DNA of 64,000 bases from Candidatus Cloacimonadota bacterium (GTDB taxonomy: Bacteria > Cloacimonadota > Cloacimonadia > Cloacimonadales > Cloacimonadaceae). The position numbers and the translations under genes are program-made. The stretch is taken from positions 210,203 to 274,202 of the forward strand of contig JAKOXG010000011.1 of the NCBI GenBank assembly GCA_029781115.1. The letters are read 5' to 3'. Positions 36,301 to 45,760 of the stretch are shown here, piece after piece. How positions within the stretch are numbered: the stretch's first letter is position 1; the number at the start of each line of letters is the position of its first letter. The notes below the pieces were generated by a model, which did no database searches, was not told the DNA's origin, and was given only the letters and a program-made list of their open reading frames with translations.

Positions 36301-37395
36301 CTGTGGCGGTTAGGTGTTAGGTTTTAGGTGTTAGGTTTTAGGTGTTAGGGCTGACGCTCGCAGTATGGTCGCTTGCCAAAGCGACCCACCCGTAGCCGGC
36401 GCTCGCCGTAGCGCCGCAATCAAGCGCAGCTTGATGTTTACAAAGGCAAAACAGCGTTAGCTGGCCATAATTCGTGTAATTCGTGGGAAAAACAAGAAAG
36501 CCCAGAACCATATGGAATGCAACCAAGATCACACACATCTATGAGACCAGCGCAGCTTTCTCTCCCTCTCTCGCTCTCTCCCTCATGCCGACGCAAGCGA
36601 CCCTACAGCGAGCGTCAGCGACCGACGGGGCCTTCGGCAAGTTATGAGTTGCCAGTTGTGAGTCGCTGCTTCCTATCGAAACTCGCCCATAATTTGTTTA
36701 CCGATAACTGAGGTAAGCGCAAAGGTTGACTTTTCGTCCGCCTTACCCACCTGCCCGACATCCATTTTCCTCCCACTTGGCTCTTCCTCCTAACTTACTG
36801 CTTTCTTACTCGTTAGCTGTTCGAGGAGCAGGAGAGCAGCAGGGAAGGAGTTGGAAGTCCGCATGGAATCGGCATTTGAGGAGGGTCTTTGATAGGGGTT
36901 ATAGGTTGCTGTGTTATAGTAATGTGTCAAATGTTGATTTTTGGCCTGCTTTTTCTGACAGTGGCGGTTAGGTGTTAGGTTTTAGGTGTTAGGTGTTAGG
37001 GCTGCGCTGGTTTCAGGGATGCGCGTGCTTTTGGTTGAGATCCATATGGCTTTGGGGCTTTCTTGTTTTTCCCACGAATTACACGAATTAACACGAATTA
37101 TGGCCAGCTAACGCTGGCTTTGCTTGCAAGGCGGGTAATGATGGGCTTAGCTTGCTTTTTCGGCGAGTGACAGTGTTCACTAAAGCACACTAACCCCTGA
37201 GATCAGCGCAGCTTTCTCTCCCTCTCTCCCTCATGCCGGCACAGCCGGCCCCGTCCATACAGCGAGCGTCAGCTCCTAACACCTAACACCTAAAGCCTAA
37301 CACCTGGCCGGCGCAGCCGGCCCCCGTCCATACAGCGAGCGTCAGCTCCTAACACCTAACACCTAAAGCCTAACACCTGGCAGGCGCAGCCGGCC
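36301..37395. repeat. Large intergenic repeat mosaic
   Basis: About 1.1 kb. G-rich heptamer arrays at 36309-36350 and 36963-37003; C-rich arrays at 37276-37305 and 37348-37378. Two near-identical ~65-bp tandem copies start at 37255 and 37322 (CCGTCCATACAGCGAGCGTC ...). Also hairpin modules GGTCGCTTGCCAAAGCGACC, TTCGTG strings, a CTCTCCCTCTCTCGCTCTCT tract, and dispersed repeat copy B. No supported gene. Confidence 0.85.
36655..36965 (+). repeat. Dispersed ~300-bp repeat, copy B
   Basis: Inverted match to 13055-13345, 23.6 kb away. Identical stretches include GGAATCGGCATTTGAGGAGG, GGTTATAGGTTGCT and GCAAAGGTTGACTTTTCG. The hairpin seen in copy A is degenerate here. Confidence 0.8.
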
Positions 37396-37396
37396 C

Positions 37397-38536
37397 CTAA
37401 TAAGCCAGCAACAAAAGCGCTTCGATATCCGCTCTTTCCAGCTTGCTAAAGCCTCCCAGGGTTCCGGATGAGGTGATGATCTCCAAAAGCACGGGCAGGT
37501 CTTCATCCTGGATGCCCAGTTCTCTCAATGAGGTCGGGGCGCCCCAAGCGGAGATTTTCTCCCTGAACTTATGTAGAGCACGGCAGACGTTATCCTCGTC
37601 CCAGACGTCTTTGGCCCAGCCGGAGAAGCGTTTGGGCATCTTTTGGTTCATATATTCAATCCAGGCGGGGAAGACGACTCCCAAGCCTTCACCGTGAGCG
37701 ATCTGGGGTTTGAGCGCGGAAAATGCATGTTCGATGGTGTGGCAAGCCCAATCGCCTCCCTTATGACCCACGCCGCTGATGCCGTTGAGGGCTAAAGTGG
37801 CGCACCAAGCCAAATTTGCCCTGGCTACCATATCCGCCGCATTCTCCTGCAGCCTGTCCGTCATCTCCATGATGGTCTTGAGCAGGGCGGCATTGATGGC
37901 ATTGGTGGCGATGGCATCTTCTTCGGCAAAGTAATATTCCAGAATGTGGGCGGTGGCATCCAAGGCGCCGCTGACGGTCTGCCGGAAAGGTAAACTGGCC
38001 TGCACCGTGGGGTCAATAATGGTAAACTTGGGGAAAAGCAGCGGCGAACCGAGCCCTGCTTTGCAGGTGGTCTCGCTGTTGGTGATCACGGCAAAGCTGT
38101 TCATTTCGCTGCCTGTGGCGGAGAGGGTGAGCACGGTGTAGACGGGAAGCGCCGCTTTGATGCTTTCTTCACCGGTGACAGCTTTCCAGATGTCGTCCAT
38201 ATAAAAGCCGGCAGCTACCGCTTTGCCACTATCGATCACGCTGCCGCCACCCACGGCCAAGACGGAATCCACCTGCTCCTGATGGGCCAAAGCGATGATC
38301 TCACGCACCTTTTCCAAGGTGGGATTGGATTGCACGCCCCAAGCTTCCACCCAGTCTATACCTGAATCTTTAAGGCTTTGCACCACTTGGTCATAGACGC
38401 TGTTTTTGCGGATCGAGCCTCCACCCGCAACCAGCAATACTTTCTTGGCACCATGCTTCTGCAACTGAGTGCCCAAAACGCTTATCATACCACTACCAAA
38501 AAACACCCTGGTGGGATTGTGAAAAACAAATTCCAT
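37397..38536 (-). CDS. Iron-dependent alcohol dehydrogenase, YqhD/BdhA type
   Basis: 379 aa from ATG 38536, with TTAGGAG upstream. FVFHNPTRVFFG opens the protein as in YqhD-like NADPH-dependent butanol/aldehyde reductases. AVGGGSVIDSGKA binds the nucleotide, LSATGSEMNS and VITN follow, and metal ligands lie in GALDATAHILEYYF and HTIEHAFSALKPQIAHGEGLG. It probably reduces aldehydes to alcohols during fermentation. A longer in-frame start adds 18 unsupported residues. TTGTCT with an AT-rich box 17 nt later, about 130 nt upstream, may be its promoter. The terminal TAA is within the edge of a repeat array. Confidence 0.92.
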   Translation of the reverse strand: MEFVFHNPTRVFFGSGMISVLGTQLQKHGAKKVLLVAGGGSIRKNSVYDQVVQSLKDSGIDWVEAWGVQSNPTLEKVREIIALAHQEQVDSVLAVGGGSVIDSGKAVAAGFYMDDIWKAVTGEESIKAALPVYTVLTLSATGSEMNSFAVITNSETTCKAGLGSPLLFPKFTIIDPTVQASLPFRQTVSGALDATAHILEYYFAEEDAIATNAINAALLKTIMEMTDRLQENAADMVARANLAWCATLALNGISGVGHKGGDWACHTIEHAFSALKPQIAHGEGLGVVFPAWIEYMNQKMPKRFSGWAKDVWDEDNVCRALHKFREKISAWGAPTSLRELGIQDEDLPVLLEIITSSGTLGGFSKLERADIEALLLLAY

Positions 38537-38759
38537 AGTGTTACTCCTAAACAACTTAGCAACCGGAACGAGCCCGGCTTTGACTGACAAAATGCTTTGA
38601 AAAAGCTGCGGAAAACCACAAGTCCTTCATGATGAAAATATAAGCTGCCGGACTGAATAGACAAGGGGAAATTGCCTCGCCTGTGCGGTGGTGGTTTTGC
38701 TGAGGGGAAGGGAGCGTAAGTGAGTATATATAGTTAAGGACGGCCTCTATGGCAGATAT

Positions 38760-38829
38760 AAAAAAACGTGGAGTTCGCCGGAGAGGCGACTCCACGCTTC
38801 GGAGGGCATTCTATGTAGGGTCTGTATGA
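38760..38829 (-). ncRNA. Candidate ~70-nt small RNA with own promoter and terminator
   Basis: On the minus strand a promoter motif (38836-38864) would start transcription near 38829. A perfect-looking intrinsic terminator follows: stem CGTGGAGTCGCC / GGCGAACTCCACG (38767-38796, one bulged base) and seven T (38760-38766). The RNA is too short for a protein and matches no tRNA or RNA family I know. It may be an sRNA, or an attenuated leader for the alcohol dehydrogenase gene 220 nt further on. Confidence 0.5.
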
Positions 38830-38835
38830 TGTTCA

Positions 38836-38864
38836 CCATATTATTCCGCCTGTTCTGGTGTCAA
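38836..38864 (-). promoter_or_regulatory. Promoter-like motif of the candidate small RNA
   Basis: Minus strand TTGACA (38859-38864), 17 nt, ATATGG (38836-38841); same motif class as the mRNA promoters here. Confidence 0.45.
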
Positions 38865-39104
38865 GAGTAATCTTCATCAATTTGGATTTGGCTTGTGGAA
38901 TAAAATCAACTTTTCTGGACTGCGGATGCCTATGTATCTGATTCTATAGACGATTATGAAACGTCAAATTAGCCGGATAAAATGAACATAATTTTTGGGA
39001 AGGCTCCGATTTTCCCCCGGATGGGTTGATAAAAGGCAACTGCTGCCACATGGCTTTTTGATGTTGGTGCACAAATTCCTGCTATCTTGCTGCAAACAAA
39101 AGCG

Positions 39105-41519
39105 ATGGCCATCTTTTACCACTTTGGTATTGACAGAATTGCGCCCTCCTCTCAGGCTTACCTCGTGCATTACATCGTTCACTTTCCCCTCAATTTGGCT
39201 AAAGAATTCAGCTATCACAGCCGGCAGCGTTTGGAGCCCGGCTGCCGCGTCCTGGTGTCTTTAAACGGCAAGGATACCATCGGCATCACCGGTGAAGAGG
39301 TCTTGAATCCGCCCCAGGGTATCCGCTACCGGGACATCCTGGAGGTCTTGGATACCGAGCCCATCATCACGCCGGAATTGATGCAATTGGCCGCTTGGAT
39401 GGCAGATTATTATCTGTGCAGCATGGGGATATGCCTCTTCAGCATGCTGCCCGGAAACCTGATTCCCGATCCGAGTGCGCTCATCCAAAAGAGGGAAGGT
39501 GCCCAAGTGAGCGATCCGGAGCTGGCAGAACTGCTGAAGGACGGCCTTTGGCATCAGCTGGCTCAAATAAAGGCAGACCTGCCCAACCGTCCCATTTACA
39601 AGCTGATAGAGCAGGCTGAAGAGGCGGATGAGATCGAGGTGGAACGCAGTGTGGGAGCCAAGGACAAGCCAAGATACGCAAACTTCGTAAGTCTGCTGCC
39701 TGCCCCTGATCCCTTTCCCAAAGTGGCTGATCGACAGAGCGAGGCGATTGAGGTGCTCAAGGCTTCCGGAGGCAGGATGCCCATGGCGGAGCTGGCGCAG
39801 CACTTTTCCTATTCGGTGATCAAGGCTCTGCGCACCAAGGAGTTGGTGAAGGTGGAGCCGTGCAGGATCGACGCCGTGCCTCACTATGAACCTGCCGCTT
39901 TTGCGCCTCGGGACATCACCCTGAATGAGGAGCAGCAGCGAGCTTTGGATGCGATTCTCCAGACGAGGGACAGCTTCAATGTGAACCTGCTTTATGGCGT
40001 GACGGGCAGCGGCAAAACGGAAGTGTATCTGAAGGTGATGCAACAATATCTGCAAAAGGGCAAGAACATCCTCTTCCTGATCCCGGAGATTGCGCTCACG
40101 CCTCAGATGGTGGAGCGTTTTGAATCTGAATTTGGTCCCATTTTGGCCGTCAATCACAGCAAATTGAGTTCCAAAGAGCGCTTGCGTCAGTGGAAGCTGA
40201 TCTTCCATGGCGAAAAGCGCATCGTGGTGGGAGCGCGCAGTGCCGTCTTTGCTCCCTTGCCCAATCTGGGACTGGTGATCGTGGATGAGGAGCATGAGCA
40301 GAGCTACAAACAGGAGAGTCAGCCCCGCTATCATGGCCGGGATATGGCGATCGTGAGGGCGCAGCTATCCGGGGCGCAGGTGATCATCGGCTCTGCCACG
40401 CCCGCACTGGAATCCTGGCGCAATACCCACACCCAAAAGTATGCTCTTCAGACTCTGGCAAACCGTCCCTTCGAGATCAGCATGCCGGAAGTGAAATTGG
40501 TGGATTTGCGCACCGAGCCGCATGAGGAGCTCTTTTCCCAGACTCTGCTTGTGGCGATCGAGGAAACGCTGAGGCGCAACCAGCAGGTGATCCTCTTTCA
40601 AAACAGACGTGGCTATTCCTCCTTTATCCAATGCCTGAAGTGCGGCAAGATCATCAAATGTCCGCACTGCGAGATCAGCATGTATTATCACCGGGATCTG
40701 GCGCAATTGATGTGTCACTATTGCGGTTACACGGAGCCAAACCCGCGCTCCTGCCCCTCTTGCGGTTCCTTCAGTTTCAGCTATGGAGCGGCGGGCACGC
40801 AGAAGCTGGAGCAGCTGCTCAAGATCCTGTTTCCATCGGCACGGCTTTTGAGGCTGGATTCCGACAGCACACGCCGCAAAGATGCGCACAAACAGATGTA
40901 TCAAGGCATGAAAAGCAGGGAGATAGACATCCTTTTGGGCACGCAGATGATCTCTAAAGGCTTGGATTTCCCGCACGTTACCTTGGTGGGGGTGGTGCTT
41001 GCCGATATCAGCCTCAATATTCCGGATTTCCGCTCGGCAGAACGCACCTTCCAGCAGCTCACGCAGGTGTCAGGACGCTCCGGCAGGGCTGAGCTTCCCG
41101 GCAAGGTCATCATCCAAAGCTACAACCCCGACCATTACGCCATCTCAAAGGCTGCCCAGCAGGATTATCCCGCCTTTGCCGCTTTTGAAATGCAGTATCG
41201 GCAACAGATGAACTATCCGCCTTTCTGCCGTCTGGCGAGGATACTTTTTACCCACAAAGATGATGCTACGCTCCGAGGGGCGATGCAGGACTTGAACCAG
41301 GTCTGCCAGCGTCATTTGACGCAGATAGAGGGTCTCACCTTTCTGGGTCCCACAGTGGCGCCCCTGCCCAAGATCGCAGGCCAATACCGCTATCACCTCA
41401 TCTTCAAAGCACAGAGCCACAGCATTTTGGTGCACGCCGTCAATATCATCAAGAAGCACTTCAAGCCCAAATCCTCACTCCGCTGGCAGGTGGATGTGGA
41501 TCCGGTTTCCTTGATGTAG
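39105..41519 (+). CDS. priA: Primosomal helicase PriA
   Basis: PriA recognises stalled replication forks and reloads the replicative helicase. About 804 aa. An N-terminal 3'-DNA-end-binding part is followed by a winged helix, GVTGSGKTE (~300), DEEHEQSYKQ (~394), a zinc domain with eight cysteines (CLKCGKIIKCPHC, CHYCG, CPSCG, ~510-555), GTQMISKGLDFP and QVSGRSGR. The exact start is uncertain: neither ATG 39105 nor TTG 39087 has a clear Shine-Dalgarno; ATG is preferred. The stop TAG is part of the heptamer array that follows (TGTAGGTGTTAGG). Confidence 0.95.
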   Translation: MAIFYHFGIDRIAPSSQAYLVHYIVHFPLNLAKEFSYHSRQRLEPGCRVLVSLNGKDTIGITGEEVLNPPQGIRYRDILEVLDTEPIITPELMQLAAWMADYYLCSMGICLFSMLPGNLIPDPSALIQKREGAQVSDPELAELLKDGLWHQLAQIKADLPNRPIYKLIEQAEEADEIEVERSVGAKDKPRYANFVSLLPAPDPFPKVADRQSEAIEVLKASGGRMPMAELAQHFSYSVIKALRTKELVKVEPCRIDAVPHYEPAAFAPRDITLNEEQQRALDAILQTRDSFNVNLLYGVTGSGKTEVYLKVMQQYLQKGKNILFLIPEIALTPQMVERFESEFGPILAVNHSKLSSKERLRQWKLIFHGEKRIVVGARSAVFAPLPNLGLVIVDEEHEQSYKQESQPRYHGRDMAIVRAQLSGAQVIIGSATPALESWRNTHTQKYALQTLANRPFEISMPEVKLVDLRTEPHEELFSQTLLVAIEETLRRNQQVILFQNRRGYSSFIQCLKCGKIIKCPHCEISMYYHRDLAQLMCHYCGYTEPNPRSCPSCGSFSFSYGAAGTQKLEQLLKILFPSARLLRLDSDSTRRKDAHKQMYQGMKSREIDILLGTQMISKGLDFPHVTLVGVVLADISLNIPDFRSAERTFQQLTQVSGRSGRAELPGKVIIQSYNPDHYAISKAAQQDYPAFAAFEMQYRQQMNYPPFCRLARILFTHKDDATLRGAMQDLNQVCQRHLTQIEGLTFLGPTVAPLPKIAGQYRYHLIFKAQSHSILVHAVNIIKKHFKPKSSLRWQVDVDPVSLM

Positions 41520-41800
41520 GTGTTAGGGGTTAGGTGTTAGGGGTTAGGTGTTAGGGGTTAGGGGCTGACGCCGGTTCCCAAGATATGTGTGCTCTGCTGC
41601 GGGGATCGGGACCACAAACAGTCTTCTTTTTCTCCCACGAATTACACGAATTACACGAATGTACGGGCGGTTGCCATACCGCCGTTGCCTCACACGGTCT
41701 CGCTCAACGAAGCTAACACGCGTATCTCCAAACAAAGCGCAGCCCCTAACACCTAACCCCTAACCCCTAACCCCTAACACCTAACACCTAACACCAAGCC
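41517..41800. repeat. Repeat mosaic with inverted heptamer arrays
   Basis: G-rich array TAGGTGTTAGGGGTTAGG (41517-41563), then TTACACGAATTACACGAATG, GCGGTTGCCATACCGCCG, TCACACGGTCTCGCTCAACG and a C-rich array (41744-41793). The two arrays are inverted and frame the other modules. Confidence 0.85.
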
Positions 41801-41881
41801 ACTTTAGCCTGAAGCTTGATTTTTCTCTTGCCAAAAGATGGCCTTTATAAATCATGGGTTAAAATGCTAAGGAGTAACACT

Positions 41882-42214
41882 ATGTTTTCAGAAAAAGATG
41901 ACGAATTGACCCCTTGTCCGGAGTGCGGCGATGATTGCGATTGCCATCATGATGATGAGAACATCATCACCTTGGATATGGAAGATGGCAGCAAGCAAGA
42001 CTTCGTGATGCTGGGCGTAATCGAGTATGAAGGTAAGCAGTATATTGCGTTGGCAGAGGTTGATTCCGACGAGTACGACATCCTGCAGATGGACGTACAA
42101 GAAGACACCGTCGAGCTCAACGTGATCGATGACGACGAGCTTTTCATGAAAGTCGCAGACGCATTTGAAGAACAGCTCTTCATGGGAGATACTGACGAAG
42201 AGGAAGAAGAGTAA
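41882..42214 (+). CDS. DUF1292-family acidic protein
   Basis: 110 aa, very acidic (ends DTDEEEEE). The middle (ENIITLDMEDGSKQDFVMLG to YIALAEVDSDEYDILQ) matches DUF1292/YrzB-like proteins, whose function is unknown. The N-terminus adds CPECGDDCDCHHDD, a possible metal site not usual in the family. AAGGAGTAACACT precedes the ATG; the last 15 nt up to ATG equal those before the alcohol dehydrogenase gene. Monocistronic, with a terminator downstream. Confidence 0.85.
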   Translation: MFSEKDDELTPCPECGDDCDCHHDDENIITLDMEDGSKQDFVMLGVIEYEGKQYIALAEVDSDEYDILQMDVQEDTVELNVIDDDELFMKVADAFEEQLFMGDTDEEEEE

Positions 42215-42257
42215 GCCTCTTTAACGGTGTTTTACACGATTTCAAACTCTAAAAAGG

Positions 42258-42286
42258 CGGGTTTGCTGCAATAGTGAGCCCGTTTT
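42258..42286 (+). terminator. Rho-independent terminator
   Basis: CGGGTTTGCT / AGTGAGCCCG stem with G.T pairs and a 5-nt loop, followed by TTTTT (42282-42286). Confidence 0.8.
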
Positions 42287-42366
42287 TCATAACTGTGATA
42301 AACAACGCTATTTTGGGTCAAGGCTGCATCGGATGCGGTCTTTGCCCACATCAATATAAGGAATAA

Positions 42367-43620
42367 ATGATGAAAGTAGATTTGATCATACACAATTGTG
42401 CCCAGATCGCCACCTTGGCCGGTGGCAGCCAGCCCAAAACGGGCAAAGCGATGAACGATGCCGGTATCATCAAAGACGCAGCCATCGCCGTTAAAGACGG
42501 CAAAATCGTGGCGATTGACCGGGCATCAGAGATTATGGCGCGCTACGAGGGCGGAATGCACGTAGACGCCGAAGGCGGCATCATTACACCCGGATTTGTG
42601 GATCCTCATACCCACCCGGTGTTTGTCCACACGCGGGAAGCGGAATTTGCCATGCGCTTGGCGGGAGCCACCTATGTGGAAATCTCCAAAGCCGGCGGCG
42701 GTATCAGTTCCACCATCGAAAGCACCAAGAACGCCTCGGAAGAGCTGCTTTTCAACCTGGCCAAGAAGCGCATCAACAAGATGATAGCCCTTGGCACCAC
42801 CACCCTCGAAGCCAAAAGCGGCTATGGCTTGGACACCGCATCCGAGCTGATGCAACTGCGCGTGATTCAGGCTCTGGATGAGGATTTGCCCATCGATATC
42901 GTGCCCACTTTCATGGGTGCGCATGAGTATCCCGTCGAGTATAAAAACGATCACGAAGCCTATATCAAGATCCTCACCGAAGATATGATCCCCAAGGTTG
43001 CCAAGCAGGGCATTGCCCGGTATTGCGATATCTTCACGGAAGCACACGTATTCAGCATAGACGAGAGCCGCAGAGTGCTCAAATGCGCTCGTGAGCACGG
43101 CATGGAGCTCAAGATGCATGCCGATGAGATCGAGCCTATCGGTGGTGCGGAACTGGCTGCCGAGCTGAAATGTGCCTCTGCAGACCACCTTGGTGCAGCC
43201 AGTGAGGCGGGCCTCTTGGCGATGCGCGCTGCGGGCGTGACGGCTGTTCTCCTGCCGGCGACGCTTTTCTCACTACGCAGCAAAAGCTATGCCAAAGGCA
43301 GATTTATGATAGATTCCGGCCTCAGCGTAGCTATCGCAACGGACTACAACCCCGGCAGCTGCAACTGCGATTCCATGCCCATGGTGATGACCCTGGCTTG
43401 CCTGCAGATGGGCTTCACTCCCGTCGAAGCTTTGGCTGCCGCCACCATCAACGCCGCTCACAGCATTGGTATGGCAGATCGCAAAGGCTCACTGGAAGCC
43501 GGCAAAGATGCAGATCTCATCATCTGGGACATCCCCAGCTTGGATTTTATCCCCTATCACTTCGGTTCTTCGCACATCTGCAAGGTCTTTGCCAAAGGAC
43601 GCTTGGTGCATCAGGCATAA
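42367..43620 (+). CDS. hutI: Imidazolonepropionase
   Basis: HutI hydrolyses imidazolone-5-propionate to formiminoglutamate in histidine degradation. 417 aa, amidohydrolase fold: metal motif DPHTHPVF (~79), substrate-binding GGGISST (~110), GAHEYP (~190), KMHADE (~243), and TDYNPGS (~323) near the last metal Asp. Length and motifs are standard. Other hut genes are not in the window, so the pathway is either scattered or partial. It lies seven bases before the pseudokinase gene, which may be co-transcribed. Confidence 0.95.
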   Translation: MMKVDLIIHNCAQIATLAGGSQPKTGKAMNDAGIIKDAAIAVKDGKIVAIDRASEIMARYEGGMHVDAEGGIITPGFVDPHTHPVFVHTREAEFAMRLAGATYVEISKAGGGISSTIESTKNASEELLFNLAKKRINKMIALGTTTLEAKSGYGLDTASELMQLRVIQALDEDLPIDIVPTFMGAHEYPVEYKNDHEAYIKILTEDMIPKVAKQGIARYCDIFTEAHVFSIDESRRVLKCAREHGMELKMHADEIEPIGGAELAAELKCASADHLGAASEAGLLAMRAAGVTAVLLPATLFSLRSKSYAKGRFMIDSGLSVAIATDYNPGSCNCDSMPMVMTLACLQMGFTPVEALAAATINAAHSIGMADRKGSLEAGKDADLIIWDIPSLDFIPYHFGSSHICKVFAKGRLVHQA

Positions 43621-43627
43621 GCCCGCC

Positions 43628-45760
43628 ATGAGTAACAGTCCCAGCTCTTTATACACCATCCTCAGCACCCTGCACCGCAGCAGCGTGCACATCGTCTACT
43701 TGGCGAAAAGCAGGCAGACCAAAGAGCTGTTGGTCATCAAAACCATAGATCCCAAGTGGCAGGCCGATTCCCTCCTCAAACAGCGCCTTAAGGATGAAGC
43801 TGAGATAAACTCCAGGCTCAACCATCCTCACATCCGCAAGACGGTCAATATCTTTGAGGAAGACGCCAACCTCTATGTGGTCTACCAATATATCGAAGGC
43901 AAGCTGCTGAGCGAGTTTCTGGATTGGGGAAAGCTCAGCTTTTCCGCGCAGCAGGTGATCAAGTGGATGGACATGATCGTGGAAGCCTTGGCGCATGCAC
44001 ATGCTAAAGGCATCTACCACGGGCTTTTGAGCCCCGAAAGCATCATCGTCAATGAAGAAGGCGAACCCTGCATCTACGGCTTTGGCAAAGCGCACCAGAG
44101 CTGGTTGGACGATGATCCCCACCAAAACGGCATGCACCCCATCCTCTTTTTGGCGCCCGAAGTCTACCGGGGAAGCCCTCCGGATGCCCGATCAGACATC
44201 TATTCCCTGGCCGTGCTGGCTTATCTGATGCTCTGCGGCCGGCTGCCTTGGACCGTCAACAAGGATTTGGGCGTCAAAAACCAGAAGGAAAGCAGCTTTG
44301 AAAAGCCGGTGATCAATCCGGAGTTTCTGGGGATAAACATCCCGGAATGGCTCTTCGGCATCATCAACAGATGCCTTAACATGAATCCGCAAAACCGCTA
44401 CTGCTGCATGGAAGAGCTGAAGCAAGCCATTTTGCTGCAGAAAGTAAGACCGCCTTTTACACCCACGCAGGCAGAGGTCCCGCTTCAAGAGGCTCCTGTG
44501 ATCGTGGAGCCGCCGGCAGTGGAAGAACCGATCAAGATAGAGGAAACCCCTGAAGTCGAGATACCGCCCGTATTTGAAGAAGAGCTCCTTCCTGTTAAAG
44601 TGGAAGATCCTCCCAGGGTGGAAATACCTCCCGTGGTGGTGGAACCTCCGAAGATTGAAGAACCCGTGAAGGCGGAACCCCCTGAGGTGGAAATCCCCAA
44701 GCCCACGGTAGCAGCGGAATCTACCCGGATTGAGCCGGACGGGATCGAAGCGGATATCCCCCAATTAGACACTCCCAGGGTCGATATTCCCAAGGTTGAA
44801 AACGTTCCGCCGCCCAAGCCCGGCCCCATCACTCCGCCACCCAAGAAGGTCATCTACACCGTCCCAAAATCAGAGGGTCTGGACCCCAAAATCAAGCGTT
44901 GGGGCGGCATCATGGCGGTTGCCACCATCCTTATCCTGGTCTTTGCGGTGCTGAAATACTCCGTTTTCAAAGAGAAACCCGCACTCAACTCCCAAGTGAG
45001 CAGCCAACAAGACGACGACGATTCCACCTTGGAGCCCGTGCCCAACCGCGCCATCCAAATGGTGTATGTCAAAGGCGATTCCACCTTTATCGGCAGCATG
45101 GCTCCCGAAGCGGCCTCGGACGAATTTCCACCCCTCAAGCTCAAAGTCCCCGGCTTCTGGATGTCATCCTTTGAGATCACCAACGAAGAGTGGGCAATGG
45201 TCTATCCCCAGCACTCCTACAGCCTCAAAGAGAAGAACCAGCCCGTCACCAACGTCAGCTTTTTGGAAGTATTGGAATATTGCAACGAAAAGAGCTATCT
45301 GGACAAACTGGAGCCCTGCTACGACTTCTTCAATGGCTATACCTGCGATTTCAGCGCCAGCGGCTACCGTCTCCCCACCGAAGCGGAATGGGAATACGCC
45401 GCCAAAGAAGGCAAACTGGAGCCACCTTACGAATACAGCGGCTCCGACGACCCCAGTCAGGTGGGCTGGTATCTGCAAAACAGCGATTCCGAACTGCATC
45501 CCGTGGGCCAGAAAAAGCCTAACGCCTTGGGACTCTATGACATGAGCGGCAACGCCTATGAATGGGTCTGGAACTGGTATGCGCCCTACACCAAGGCGGC
45601 AAATCCACTCTATGGACCGGACTCAGGCAGCGAAAGAGTGATCCGCGGCGGCTCCTTCAGCCACGAACCCAGCGAGATGAGAGTCACTAAGCGCAGCCAT
45701 GTGAAACAGTTTACCAAAAGCCCGTATCTGGGATTTAGGGTAGTGAAGACAGGGAAGTAG
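43628..45760 (+). CDS. Membrane-spanning pseudokinase with formylglycine-generating-enzyme-like C-terminal domain
   Basis: 710 aa from ATG 43628. Residues ~10-270 have a protein-kinase fold: VAIK-like LLVIKTI, APEVYRG, DARSDIYSLAVLAYLMLCGRLPW. Catalytic positions are lost: the HRDxKPxN loop reads HGLLSPES and DFG reads YGFG, and no glycine-rich loop is visible, so phosphotransfer is unlikely. A P/E/V-rich linker (~280-410), a TM helix (~425-446) and an FGE-sulfatase/SUMF1-type domain (~477-710: GYRLPTEAEWEYAAK, MSGNAYEWVWNWY, VIRGGSFS, GFRVV) follow. The SUMF1 domain lacks the catalytic cysteines of true FGE. Likely a transmembrane sensor or scaffold: kinase-like part inside, SUMF1-like part outside. 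Confidence 0.85.
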   Translation: MSNSPSSLYTILSTLHRSSVHIVYLAKSRQTKELLVIKTIDPKWQADSLLKQRLKDEAEINSRLNHPHIRKTVNIFEEDANLYVVYQYIEGKLLSEFLDWGKLSFSAQQVIKWMDMIVEALAHAHAKGIYHGLLSPESIIVNEEGEPCIYGFGKAHQSWLDDDPHQNGMHPILFLAPEVYRGSPPDARSDIYSLAVLAYLMLCGRLPWTVNKDLGVKNQKESSFEKPVINPEFLGINIPEWLFGIINRCLNMNPQNRYCCMEELKQAILLQKVRPPFTPTQAEVPLQEAPVIVEPPAVEEPIKIEETPEVEIPPVFEEELLPVKVEDPPRVEIPPVVVEPPKIEEPVKAEPPEVEIPKPTVAAESTRIEPDGIEADIPQLDTPRVDIPKVENVPPPKPGPITPPPKKVIYTVPKSEGLDPKIKRWGGIMAVATILILVFAVLKYSVFKEKPALNSQVSSQQDDDDSTLEPVPNRAIQMVYVKGDSTFIGSMAPEAASDEFPPLKLKVPGFWMSSFEITNEEWAMVYPQHSYSLKEKNQPVTNVSFLEVLEYCNEKSYLDKLEPCYDFFNGYTCDFSASGYRLPTEAEWEYAAKEGKLEPPYEYSGSDDPSQVGWYLQNSDSELHPVGQKKPNALGLYDMSGNAYEWVWNWYAPYTKAANPLYGPDSGSERVIRGGSFSHEPSEMRVTKRSHVKQFTKSPYLGFRVVKTGK

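Noticed and set aside
41744..41793. CRISPR-like look of the heptamer arrays
   Set aside because: Units are only seven bases, contiguous and without unique spacers; no cas genes are present.
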